Assembly (NCBI RefSeq): GCF_023516715.1
Contig: NZ_JAMGSI010000001.1
Location: 682,001 to 746,000 of the forward strand
Origin: Akkermansia massiliensis
Lineage (GTDB): Bacteria; Verrucomicrobiota; Verrucomicrobiia; Verrucomicrobiales; Akkermansiaceae
Length of the DNA: 64,000 nucleotides
Reading direction: 5' to 3'
The notes beneath the pieces were generated by a model that searched no databases, was not told the origin of the DNA, and was given only the letters and a program-made list of their open reading frames with translations. A program made the position numbers and the translations under genes. Shown here piece after piece: positions 1 through 8,346 of this stretch; within the stretch, counting starts at the first letter, position 1, and each line of letters opens with the position of its first letter.

Positions 1-996
1 AGGCAGGACTGGTCCGGCGTGAACGCCCAGGGTGTGGAGGTGGCGGAACGCTTCCTTCCGTATGACCGCGTGGGCATTTATATTCCAGGCGGGAAGGCTC
101 CCCTGGTGTCCACGTCCATCATGACGGGCGGTTTTGCCCAGGCCGCCGGCGTGCGGGAGATTGTGGCCGCTACGCCCTGCGGGCCGGACGGGCGGGTGAA
201 TCCCGCTCTTTTATATGCATTGAAGGCTTCCGGCGCTACGGAGATTGTCAAGATAGGCGGAGCGCAGGCGATTGCCGCCCTTGCGCTGGGAACGGAGAGC
301 GTGAAGCCGGTTGAGAAGATTTTCGGCCCCGGCAACCGTTTTGTGGTGGAGGCCAAGCGCCAGCTGGTGGGAGCCGTCGCCATCGACCTGCTCCCCGGAC
401 CCAGTGAGGTGATGGTGCTGGCGGATGAGACCGCAGACGCGGAGTTCCTGGCCGCCGACCTGCTGGCGCAGGGGGAACACGGTCCGGACAGCGTGGTGGT
501 GTTCGTTACCACGTCGGAGGCGTTATTGGAACAAGTGGAAGCGGAGGTGGAACGCCAGGCCGCCCTGCTGAGCCGCGGTTCCATCATCCGGGAGGTGCTG
601 GACAAGCACGCTTACGGTTTTCTGGTTTCCTCCATCCAGGAGGGGGTGGACCTGGTGAACGCCTTCGCTCCGGAGCATCTGGTGCTCGTCACGCGGGATG
701 AAGACGCCGTACTGGACGGCATCCGCACGGCGGGCGCCATTTATGCCGGCGCTCTTTCCACGGTGGCCTGCGGGGATTTCCTGGCAGGTCCCAGCCACAC
801 CCTGCCGACCGGCGGGGCCGGCAAGTCGTTTTCCGGCCTGCGGGCGGACCAGTTCCAGCGGCGCACCAGCATGGTGCGGATGAACCGGGACGCCGTGCTC
901 AAGTCCGCCCCGTACGTGGCGGAGTTCGCCAGAGTGGAGGGGCTGGACGCCCACAACCACTCCCTCCAGGTCCGCGCCGCCCGCGTTGACCGGTAA
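1..996 (+). CDS. hisD: Histidinol dehydrogenase, 5' end outside window
   Basis: This enzyme catalyses the last two steps of histidine synthesis, oxidising L-histidinol to L-histidine with NAD+ and zinc. The frame is open from base 1, so the N-terminus lies upstream and about 331 residues are visible. Family landmarks are present. The segment VGIYIPGGKAPL follows the usual start of the substrate domain. QGEH carries the Gln-x-x-His zinc ligands. APEHL carries the Glu-His catalytic pair. GDFLAGPSHTLPTGG holds the conserved Asp ligand, and the His in AHNHS near the C-terminus completes the metal site. The end matches the usual family end, so the gene looks intact at its 3' side. A TetR-type regulator follows 21 bp downstream on the same strand. 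Other his genes, if linked, must lie to the left. Confidence 0.96.
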   Translation, partial: RQDWSGVNAQGVEVAERFLPYDRVGIYIPGGKAPLVSTSIMTGGFAQAAGVREIVAATPCGPDGRVNPALLYALKASGATEIVKIGGAQAIAALALGTESVKPVEKIFGPGNRFVVEAKRQLVGAVAIDLLPGPSEVMVLADETADAEFLAADLLAQGEHGPDSVVVFVTTSEALLEQVEAEVERQAALLSRGSIIREVLDKHAYGFLVSSIQEGVDLVNAFAPEHLVLVTRDEDAVLDGIRTAGAIYAGALSTVACGDFLAGPSHTLPTGGAGKSFSGLRADQFQRRTSMVRMNRDAVLKSAPYVAEFARVEGLDAHNHSLQVRAARVDR

Positions 997-1017
997 TTCC
1001 AAACTTCCCCCACCCCC

Positions 1018-1662
1018 ATGAAACGACAGCAAGGAACCAAGGAACGATTGCTGGACGCGGCGGAGTGCCTGTTTGCCGAGCACGGCTATACAGGCACTTC
1101 CTTGCGCATGATTTCCCAGCAGGCATCCGTCAACATCGCCTCCGCCAATTATTATTTTGGCGGCAAGGAAGGGCTTTGGAAGGCGGTCATGATGAAGTAT
1201 GCGCCGCAGGCGCGGGATTTCCGGATTTCCATGATGAATGAGGCCATGGAGAAAGGCACGGTGCGGGCGCTGGCCCACGCCTATGTTTACCCTTCCTTCC
1301 ACGGCCTCCTGCATGTGAAGCTGGAAGAACTGGGCAATTTCCCCCATTACCTGCGCCTGCTGGGCATCTGCCACGTGCAGACTCCGGAGATAGCGGTGGA
1401 GTATATCAAGGAGGTGTATTCCCCCATCCGCCGCCGGTTGCATGACTGCATCCGCACCATGTTTCCGGGCGCTTCCACTTACCAGGTTTTCTGGACGGTG
1501 CTGGCTATTGAAAGCATCATGATCGGCCTGCTGACCCGTTTGCGGATGATTGTGGAGCTGATGGAGAACAACCGGGTTCCCAAGGGCAGCGTGCAGGATT
1601 TGTTTGAGCTGATTGTCCGCCAGGTGGACGGGCTGATCCATTTGTGCGGGCAGCCCTCATAA
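1018..1662 (+). CDS. TetR-family transcriptional regulator
   Basis: A 214-residue one-component regulator. Residues 8-55 form the TetR helix-turn-helix: ERLLDAAECLFAEHGYTGTSLRMIS, then the recognition region ending in SANYYFGGKEGLW, the typical N-x-Y-x-HF-x-x-K-x-x-L pattern with Gly in place of His. The C-terminal ligand domain is helical, aromatic-rich and unassigned; it resembles the CerR/YbiH subgroup (weak inference). The start is the ATG 21 bp after hisD. The gene ends 23 bp before a BASS-family transporter gene on the same strand, so regulator and transporter are probably co-transcribed and the regulator may sense the transported compound. The ligand cannot be read from the sequence. 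Confidence 0.9.
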   Translation: MKRQQGTKERLLDAAECLFAEHGYTGTSLRMISQQASVNIASANYYFGGKEGLWKAVMMKYAPQARDFRISMMNEAMEKGTVRALAHAYVYPSFHGLLHVKLEELGNFPHYLRLLGICHVQTPEIAVEYIKEVYSPIRRRLHDCIRTMFPGASTYQVFWTVLAIESIMIGLLTRLRMIVELMENNRVPKGSVQDLFELIVRQVDGLIHLCGQPS

Positions 1663-1685
1663 CCGTTTTACTGCCTCCGTACCCC

Positions 1686-2582
1686 ATGTTCAAATCCCTC
1701 ATCCGCACGTTTGCCATCGTGGCGGCTTTTATTGCGGGGTACATGATGCCCGGTCTGCACGTCTACAGCTGGACGTTCAAGTGGATGCTGATCGTGATGC
1801 TGTTTGTGACGTTCCTGGGCATCCGCTTCAAGCGGATGAAGCCGGAGCGCGCGCACTGGCTCCTGGTAGGGGCCAACCTGCTGATCGCCCTGGCCGCGTG
1901 GGGCGCGTGCCGCCTCGTTTTCGGAGACGGATACCTGGCGGAGGCCGCTTTCTTCGTGGGCATCATGCCCACGGCCACGGCGGCTCCCGTGGTGATGGGG
2001 CTGCTGGGCGGCAGCGTGGAGTTCATGCTGACGGCCCTCCTGCTGCTTAACGGCATTATTTGCGCTCTGCTGCCTTTCATTCTGCCGGCGGTCGTGGGGC
2101 AGGGCGGCTTTGAGATTTACCTGAACGTGGCCCAGAATATTTCCCTGGTGATGCTGCTGCCGCTGGTCCTGGCCCTGGCGGCGCGGCGTTTTTATCCGCG
2201 GGCCATTGCGTGGCCGCGGAAGCTGAAGGACGTCACCTTCGGCATCTGGGTGGTGATTCTGGTTTTGATCGCGGCGAACGCCTCTTATGATATTTCCTCC
2301 CGTGACGGCATTTCGGAGCGCGTGCTGGAACAGATCGGCGCAGTTTCCCTGCTGGTGTGCGGGATCAATTTTGGACTGGGGCATTTGCTGGGGGGGCGTA
2401 CCCGTGCCGCGGAGTGCAGCCAGGCCCTGGGGCAGAAGAATACCACGCTGTCCATTTACCTGGCGCTGACGTATGCCAGCCCCATCGCCGCGCTGGGGCC
2501 TACGTTTTACGTGCTGTGGCATAATTTATGGAATGCCTGGCAGTTGTACCGGGCGTCCGAACGGAAGCGCAGGAACGGCTGA
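1686..2582 (+). CDS. Bile acid:sodium symporter (BASS) family membrane protein
   Basis: A 298-residue inner-membrane protein with about nine to ten hydrophobic segments. The pattern is that of the SBF/BASS fold, including a TAAPVVMGLLGGS-type discontinuous helix and a second half with CGINFGLGHLLGG. Family members move organic anions with Na+; substrates range from bile acids to pantoate and pyruvate. The substrate is not evident here, and a bile-acid role is only suggested by the probable gut habitat. I chose the ATG at 1686 (MFKSLIRT), which puts the first membrane helix at the N-terminus. An upstream GTG at 1644 would overlap the TetR gene and add 14 poor residues. Probably an operon with the TetR gene. 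Confidence 0.82.
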   Translation: MFKSLIRTFAIVAAFIAGYMMPGLHVYSWTFKWMLIVMLFVTFLGIRFKRMKPERAHWLLVGANLLIALAAWGACRLVFGDGYLAEAAFFVGIMPTATAAPVVMGLLGGSVEFMLTALLLLNGIICALLPFILPAVVGQGGFEIYLNVAQNISLVMLLPLVLALAARRFYPRAIAWPRKLKDVTFGIWVVILVLIAANASYDISSRDGISERVLEQIGAVSLLVCGINFGLGHLLGGRTRAAECSQALGQKNTTLSIYLALTYASPIAALGPTFYVLWHNLWNAWQLYRASERKRRNG

Positions 2583-2808
2583 CGTAAATTGCCGCGCATG
2601 GCCCGGAGAAAAGCGCCCGGCGGAAGGCGGAGAGAAGGGCCGGAAAGTGGGAAAAAGGCAGGAAAAAGCTTTCCCGGGCCGGTCCCGGGGACTGGCGGGG
2701 AAACGGTTGTCGTCGGCTGGTTTGTTCGCCTTCAGGTGCAGCGGAGATTTCCTCCCCATGCAAAAAGCTTGAAATTCAGGGAGCGCCGGGTAACGTTATG
2801 CATTTGTT

Positions 2809-4476
2809 ATGCAGGCCCCTTCTCCTTTGAAACCCCTGTCTCCGCGCACCAAGTGGCTGATTGCCCTGTGCTTGTGCGCGCTCGTGATGCTGCTGGAGTT
2901 CCTGACGTACCATATGGCGTACCGCATCGGTTATGATGAAGGGATGCTGACCACACCGCCGGTGGTGGTGCAGAAGAGCGATGAAAAGGCCATGCAGAAT
3001 TTATCCCGCTTCATGGCGGATGTTTTCGCTTCACGCGAGAGCTTGGCCGGCATTCTGGACAACCGGGAGGAACGCCTGGCATGGATCAGGGATCCGGAGT
3101 TGCGGACGGAGACGGCCTGGGGCCTCACCCGTGAGCTGATCAGCCGGGACGGCGTGGACCGCGCCCTTCCTGCGGCCAGGGAATTGATTGACGCCGGATA
3201 TGCCTCCGGGCGCTACCGGGTGTGGGCCCCCCGCGCGGACGCCGTGGCCAAGGCCCTTCTGGCGGAGCACCAGTATTCCCCGGCCTACGGTTATTTGAAA
3301 ACCGCCGTGGAGGGGTATGAGAAGGAGGGAATGGCCGAGCCGCTGGTGCGGGCCCTCCAGACCATGAGTTCCATTGACCAGATGCTGAACAGGAATGAGG
3401 AGGCGAACGTGCTGCTCCAGCACGCGGTGGACGCCGCCGCCCATCTGGGGACGGACGCCCTCCCGGTCAGGTCCAGGCTTATGGCCGCCCAGGGCCGGCT
3501 GGCGCGCGCCACGGGGCGCATTCCGGAATCGCGCGCCTATTTCAAGAAGGCCCTGGCCCTGTGCCCCCAGCCGGACAAGACGACCGGTGACCTGGCCCTG
3601 GCGAGCATCAGCATGGGAGAAGCCATGCTGGAGGCCGGCAGGAAGGATGAGGCGCGGGAATTGTTTTTAAAGGGCCTTACCGGTTCGGAGAACGCCTCCT
3701 ACTTGTTGAATGACTGCCTTAACGCCCTGCGCGGGCTGGCGCGCATTTCCACGGAGCAGGGGAATTATGAGGAAGCCCTGGCTTATCTTTACCAGGCGGA
3801 GGGCGCCGCTCGCGGCGTGCTGCCGGCGGACCATGCATTCTGGGCCGGGCTGTACGATCAGAGGGGGTGGGTGAACATCATGCGCAAGGCCGCTCCGGAA
3901 GCCCGCGCGGATTTCCTGAAGGCGATTGCCAACAGCGCGGCTTCCCCCGTCATTTCCGCCCAGTCCCTGGAAGGGCTAGGCAAAGCGTGGCTGGATGCCG
4001 GGGAGGGGGACAAGGCCAGAGAAAACCTGCAAAAAGCCCTTCAACTGCGGGAATCCCACTTTGCCTCGGATGTCCTGTCCCTGGGCCGGGTTTATTATTC
4101 CCTGGGGCTCGCCAGCGATATGGCGGGGGACCGGGAAAGCGCCCTGCACGCCTATGCCGGAGCAGTGGATTCCCTGCTGAAATGCGGGGAGGGGCCGGAG
4201 CGCAGAAGTCTGCTGGTGCAGTCCTATTTGTGCAAGGCATACGCCCTGTGCGACGGAGAGCAGTGGAAGGAGGCCGTGGAAACTTTTGAAGCGGTGCTCC
4301 CCATGCTGGAGGGGGAACAGCGGTCGGAGAATTACAAGCAGCTTGGCCGCTGTTACGATGAACTGGGAATGAAGGAAAAGGCGGATGCCTGCTGGAAGGA
4401 ATCCGGTTTTCCCCGCGTGCGCATGGCCTCTCCCGGGCGCAGGCCGTCCGGGAACGCCAGATCCTCCCGGCGGTAG
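2809..4476 (+). CDS. Membrane-anchored TPR-repeat protein
   Basis: A 555-residue protein with a short cytoplasmic N-terminus, one membrane helix at about residues 15-37 (WLIALCLCALVMLLEFL) and a long helical domain. From about residue 130 to 530 the helical domain shows repeated tetratricopeptide-like pairs, for example AYGYLKTAVEGYEKEG, ARELFLKGL, EEALAYLYQAEGAA and EAVETFEAVLPML. TPR domains are protein-interaction scaffolds, so this is probably a periplasmic assembly or tethering factor; no enzymatic motif is seen. A gene of similar build follows after a hairpin terminator, suggesting paralogous or cooperating proteins. Function unknown. Confidence 0.8.
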   Translation: MQAPSPLKPLSPRTKWLIALCLCALVMLLEFLTYHMAYRIGYDEGMLTTPPVVVQKSDEKAMQNLSRFMADVFASRESLAGILDNREERLAWIRDPELRTETAWGLTRELISRDGVDRALPAARELIDAGYASGRYRVWAPRADAVAKALLAEHQYSPAYGYLKTAVEGYEKEGMAEPLVRALQTMSSIDQMLNRNEEANVLLQHAVDAAAHLGTDALPVRSRLMAAQGRLARATGRIPESRAYFKKALALCPQPDKTTGDLALASISMGEAMLEAGRKDEARELFLKGLTGSENASYLLNDCLNALRGLARISTEQGNYEEALAYLYQAEGAARGVLPADHAFWAGLYDQRGWVNIMRKAAPEARADFLKAIANSAASPVISAQSLEGLGKAWLDAGEGDKARENLQKALQLRESHFASDVLSLGRVYYSLGLASDMAGDRESALHAYAGAVDSLLKCGEGPERRSLLVQSYLCKAYALCDGEQWKEAVETFEAVLPMLEGEQRSENYKQLGRCYDELGMKEKADACWKESGFPRVRMASPGRRPSGNARSSRR

Positions 4477-4488
4477 GCTTCGGGCGGT

Positions 4489-4520
4489 CCTCGTAAGACG
4501 TTGCGAGGTGTTTATTTTGC
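4489..4520 (+). terminator. Rho-independent terminator after TPR gene
   Basis: An 8-bp stem, CCTCGTAA/TTGCGAGG with one G-T wobble, closes a GACG tetraloop at 4489-4508 and is followed directly by TGTTTATTTTG. It lies 13 bp after the TPR gene stop and 35 bp before the next start, so it probably uncouples the two TPR genes. Confidence 0.65.
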
Positions 4521-4554
4521 TTGATTTGTGCCGCCTTTTTGGCTCAATGCCTGC

Positions 4555-6147
4555 ATGAGTTCCGAGCGCCATTTTTCCAACAAGCCCTACCGCCCCTCAC
4601 GCAAGAAGAAGTCTTATTGGAAGCCGGTTCTCTTTCTGGTGCTGCTGGGGGGGCTCTGGTTCGGCTACATTCAGTACTGGCCCACGATTGAAGGGTGGTT
4701 CAAGCCGACCATTCACGAGGTGCACAGCCAGACGCAGGCCATGGGCCATTTGCAGGGCATGCTGGCCTCCTGGAACGGTTCCGACGCGGAGCTGGCGCAG
4801 ATGGCTTCCTCCGTGGACAAGCAGGTGGAATGGATGAATTCCCCGGAAGCGCGGGATTCCTTTGCGTGGCTGCTGGCGGTGGAAATGGACAGGCGCGGCA
4901 TGCTGAAGGAGTCCGAACCGATGCTGGCGGCCCTGCTGGAAAAGAAGCTGGCCGATTCCGCCTCCATGCCGGCGGAGGACAGGAACCGCCTGCTGGGCGT
5001 CAGCCTGAACTGGGCGCGGGAGTTTGCAGGCCGCAAGCATGACGCCACGGCGGAGAAGCTTTATGAAGTGATTTTGAAAAATACGCCGGAGGAGCAGGTA
5101 TCCGTCCGTCTGGCATGCCTGGAACCGCTGGCCCACTATGCGTATGACCAGGCCAGGTTTGAGCGTTTTTCCGCGTTGTGCAAGCAGGCCGCCTCCCCTG
5201 TCATGAGGAGCATGCTGAAAAAGCCGGAGGACGTGAAGAGCATGGTGAAGATTCTGCTGCTTCAGGATACTCTGCCGGACAAGACTACGGGGCAGCCCGG
5301 CGGCACAGGAAGCGCCATTGCCCGGGAACTGCTCACCAAATTCCGCCTGACCGCCAGTCCGGATATGGGCCGAATCATCCTGAACGAGCTGAATATGCCG
5401 CTCAATGCGCGCCGTAAGTATTCCCAGGCGGAGCTGAAAGCCATGGCTGACCAGTTGGAAGCCGCCCTGATCTGCTTTCGCGCCGCGGAAACGGAGATGG
5501 ACTGCACGCCGGAAACGATGCTTGCCCTGGCGCGGGTAAGGATGCAGATGGGGGATTTGAAGGAGGCTTCCCGCCTGCTGTCCCGTGCGGAAGGGACAGC
5601 GATGACCCTGGGCGTGGATGCCCCGCGCATTCTGAGCGGTTCCAGCCTAAGCCAGGACATTGAGGCTCTGCGTTCCCAGCTTGAGAAGTACGGCCAGGCG
5701 GAGGCCCTGGTGAAACGGGCTTATGAGGACGTGAACATCGCCGCCGCCTTCCTGAAAGCGCGGGATTATGACCAGGCGATGAAATATCTGGACCAGGCGA
5801 TGAAGGTGGCCCGTGAGAACACCACGTTTGTCCAGGCCCTCCAGCCGGTCATTCTGAATCTTCAGGCTGAGATAAGCGCGGGCAGAGAACAGTGGTCCCT
5901 GTCGGAAGCCCAGTATGGAAAGCTGGTTGAAGAATGGGATGCGCTGAGTCCGGAAGACAAGGCGAAGCTCCAGAATAATCTGGCCTCCATCCAGTCCGGA
6001 GACCTTTACAACAAAATTCACCGGAGCTGGGCTGACGTGTGTCTCAAGCAGAACCGGACCACGGAGGCCCGGCGGGTGCTGGCGAAGATAGGGGAAGCCC
6101 CGGTGGAAGAACCGGAAAAGCCTGCTTCGCGCCGCCGCCGCAGATAA
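4555..6147 (+). CDS. Membrane-anchored helical-repeat (TPR-like) protein
   Basis: A protein of 530 residues from the ATG at 4555. A basic N-terminus (RPSRKKKSYWK) precedes one membrane helix at about residues 23-40 (PVLFLVLLGGLWFGYI). A large soluble helical domain follows with TPR-like units such as ARDYDQAMKYLDQAMKVAR and GDLKEASRLLSRAEG. The C-terminus is a very basic tail (SRRRRR). A GTG nine codons upstream would add MPPFWLNAC; I prefer the ATG because the basic segment then sits at the start. The topology resembles the preceding gene, and both may act in envelope assembly. Specific function unknown. Confidence 0.78.
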   Translation: MSSERHFSNKPYRPSRKKKSYWKPVLFLVLLGGLWFGYIQYWPTIEGWFKPTIHEVHSQTQAMGHLQGMLASWNGSDAELAQMASSVDKQVEWMNSPEARDSFAWLLAVEMDRRGMLKESEPMLAALLEKKLADSASMPAEDRNRLLGVSLNWAREFAGRKHDATAEKLYEVILKNTPEEQVSVRLACLEPLAHYAYDQARFERFSALCKQAASPVMRSMLKKPEDVKSMVKILLLQDTLPDKTTGQPGGTGSAIARELLTKFRLTASPDMGRIILNELNMPLNARRKYSQAELKAMADQLEAALICFRAAETEMDCTPETMLALARVRMQMGDLKEASRLLSRAEGTAMTLGVDAPRILSGSSLSQDIEALRSQLEKYGQAEALVKRAYEDVNIAAAFLKARDYDQAMKYLDQAMKVARENTTFVQALQPVILNLQAEISAGREQWSLSEAQYGKLVEEWDALSPEDKAKLQNNLASIQSGDLYNKIHRSWADVCLKQNRTTEARRVLAKIGEAPVEEPEKPASRRRRR

Positions 6148-6510
6148 TTGAAGCCCTTTTCAGCAGGCTGACCCGCGCCCCCTCCGCGGGAAGCGCCGCG
6201 GGCGACAGACGGCGGAAGAATGCCTTGGCAGCGTGCCGCAGGCCTTTGATCGGCTTATCCGGCACAGCCGCATTAGTGCCGGAATTGCTTTGCCGGGCCG
6301 CTCTTGGCTTTCCCGGGCGCGGATGGCGGAAAGGGGGCGCTTTGGTACAGATTGCCGCTTTCTCCGCCGCGCATGCTGCGGTATTTCCGCTCTCCGGACG
6401 GAGAACGGCTTTTTGATGTGATAGGAGTATGCTCCACCTGTACCGGATGCAACGTTTCCGGTATGATTCAAGGCTCCGGGGAAGCTGAAAAAACAGCTTC
6501 CGCAGATTCC
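6148..6510. other. Gene-free stretch with one dyad
   Basis: No convincing coding frame is seen in these 363 bases; open frames here are arginine- and proline-rich shadows. The only structure noted is an inverted repeat, TACCGGA at 6441-6447 and TCCGGTA at 6457-6463, with a 9-base spacer containing AACGTT. It could be an operator or a weak hairpin. Confidence 0.4.
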
Positions 6511-6837
6511 TCAGCTGCGGACTTTGGCTTTCTGCCGCACGTGGCCGAGAGCCCTTTTTCCGTGGATCATTTTTTCACGGCGGTCAGCGGCGGACTGACG
6601 GCGGGAACGCACGGTATATTTTGCGAAAATTTGGCTAACCGTAAGGTTCCCCTGTTCAAAAAGTGTGAAAATGTTATCTCTCACTCTCATCGCTTCCTGA
6701 AGCGCCGCATCAGCGCCCCCGTATTGAGAATCGGAGAAATAACGAGTGAATAAGCGCTTGTTCTTACAGATCGCCAACCGATAGCCTTGAAAGGCTGTCG
6801 TTTCGTAAGTGTAGCGGGTGATGTTTTTACAAGGCAT
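6511..6837 (-). CDS. Small AP2/ERF-like domain protein
   Basis: A probable 108-residue protein starting at the ATG at 6837 (MPCKNITRYTY). Residues about 10-60 read GYRLAICKNKRLFTRYFSDSQYGG followed by ADAALQEAMRVRDNI. This matches the pattern of bacterial AP2-like DNA-binding domains: a three-strand sheet with K-R-x-F-x-x-YFSD-x-x-YGG, then a helix ALxxAxxxRD. The C-terminus is strongly basic. In bacteria such domains occur alone or fused to mobile-element nucleases; no nuclease partner is visible here. No strong ribosome-binding site precedes the start, which is usual in this window. The surrounding DNA is less GC-rich than its neighbours, compatible with transfer. Confidence 0.6.
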   Translation of the reverse strand: MPCKNITRYTYETTAFQGYRLAICKNKRLFTRYFSDSQYGGADAALQEAMRVRDNIFTLFEQGNLTVSQIFAKYTVRSRRQSAADRREKMIHGKRALGHVRQKAKVRS

Positions 6838-6978
6838 ATGTACAGAAGTTATGGGACCGGGTAATAGGAGCAGTGACAGGCTTCTATTAGGATAGGTTCC
6901 ACTTCCTGTAAAATCCAGAAAAAACACAATTTGTTAGATTGAGTGCAAAAAATGCAATGCTAGGCTCTTGTGGACAGC

Positions 6979-8343
6979 CTATTGCGGTGTGTCATCCCTG
7001 ACATAAAAACAACCGTCGGAGACACGGACTTTCAATTTTTCTCCTGCATGTACCTGGTTCGTTTGCCGTATGAGCTGCTTATTCTGGTTTTCCACCAGGG
7101 CGTATCCGCGGCGCAGCGTTTGCTCCGGGCTGTGAGCTTCCAGCCGGGCTTGAATAAGAGCCAGTTGTGAAGAGAAGTCCGCCATGCGCACGGCGGCCGC
7201 ATGGGCCAGTCCGGCCTGGAGGGAGGCCAGAAGCTGCGCGCGCTCCCTGTTGCGGTGGGTGGGATGGCGCATTTGTAATTGATGTTCCAGTTTGTTGATA
7301 TGGAGCGTGTTTTGAAAAATGCGCGTGGCCGCGACATTCAGCAGGGTTTCTTCCATGTCGTCCAGGCGCTGGGCGTAAGGGGAGAGCAGGGAATCCGCAT
7401 CCAACAGTTTTCCCCGCAGGTAAACATCCAGTTTCAGCTTGGAACGCAACAGGGAATGCCGTGCGGAGGCGTGCAGGGCCTGTTCCATTCTAGCCAGTTT
7501 GCGGAGCCATTCCGGACCGTCCGGCGTAGCCAGCTCCGCGGCCGCGGTCGGGGTGGGCGCGCGCAGGTCCGCCACAAAGTCCGCAATGGTGAAGTCCGTA
7601 TCGTGGCCTACCGCGGAAATCACGGGAACGGTGCATTCGTAAATCGCGCGCGCTACCGTTTCCTCATTGAAGTTCCACAGGTCTTCTATGGAGCCGCCCC
7701 CGCGGCCCACAATGAGCACGTCCACGGGCGGCAGGCCGTTGAGAGGGGCTGCGGACCAGGCGCGCACGGCAGCGGCTATTTCATGCTCCGCTCCCGCCCC
7801 CTGGACGCGCACGGGCAGCAGGTAGGCTTTCACCCACGGGGCGCGGCGTTCCAGCACATGGCGTATATCCTGGATGACGGCGCCGGTAGGGGAGGTGACG
7901 ATGCCGATGGCGCGGGGAAAGGCGGGGATGCCCTTTTTGCGTTCAGCGTCAAACAACCCCTCCCGCTGGAGTTTTTCCTTCAGTTCCAGAAAGCGCGCCT
8001 GCAGGTCTCCCTGGCCGGCGGCTTTCACCTGCCTGATGACCAGTTGAAGCTGGCCCCGGTCCGGGTACACGGTGGCGCTGCCCAGCACATGGACCTTCAT
8101 CCCTTCCTGGAGCCGTACGGGGCATTTGGAAGCCGCAGCCTTGAAAAAGGCGCAGAAGATTTCCGCGCCCTGTTCCTTCAGGGTGAAGTAAACGTGGCCG
8201 CTGGTATGGTGCTTGACGTTGCTGAGCTCTCCCACCACCCACTGGGTCCCCACGGCAATGCTGACCGTATCCCTCAGGCGGTAAACGAGCTGTTTGACCG
8301 TGATGGGCCTGGGAGCGGCAGGCGTTTCCTCCGGGAATTCCAT
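6979..8343 (-). CDS. xseA: Exodeoxyribonuclease VII large subunit
   Basis: The large, catalytic subunit of exonuclease VII, which degrades single-stranded DNA from both ends into short oligonucleotides during repair. Its 454 residues match the usual family length. An N-terminal OB-fold (residues about 14-110, with VGELSNVKHHTSGHVYFTLK) precedes the catalytic domain. Conserved motifs are TSPTGAVIQDI near residue 150, GRGGGSIEDLWNFNEE near 205 and SAVGHDTDFTIADFVADLRAPTPTAAAE after that. A long helical region follows, then a C-terminal strand RGYALV. The start lies 3 bp after the stop of the upstream acyl-ACP synthetase gene, so the two are probably co-transcribed. The small-subunit gene xseB is not adjacent. 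Confidence 0.95.
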   Translation of the reverse strand: MEFPEETPAAPRPITVKQLVYRLRDTVSIAVGTQWVVGELSNVKHHTSGHVYFTLKEQGAEIFCAFFKAAASKCPVRLQEGMKVHVLGSATVYPDRGQLQLVIRQVKAAGQGDLQARFLELKEKLQREGLFDAERKKGIPAFPRAIGIVTSPTGAVIQDIRHVLERRAPWVKAYLLPVRVQGAGAEHEIAAAVRAWSAAPLNGLPPVDVLIVGRGGGSIEDLWNFNEETVARAIYECTVPVISAVGHDTDFTIADFVADLRAPTPTAAAELATPDGPEWLRKLARMEQALHASARHSLLRSKLKLDVYLRGKLLDADSLLSPYAQRLDDMEETLLNVAATRIFQNTLHINKLEHQLQMRHPTHRNRERAQLLASLQAGLAHAAAVRMADFSSQLALIQARLEAHSPEQTLRRGYALVENQNKQLIRQTNQVHAGEKLKVRVSDGCFYVRDDTPQ

Positions 8344-8346
8344 GGG

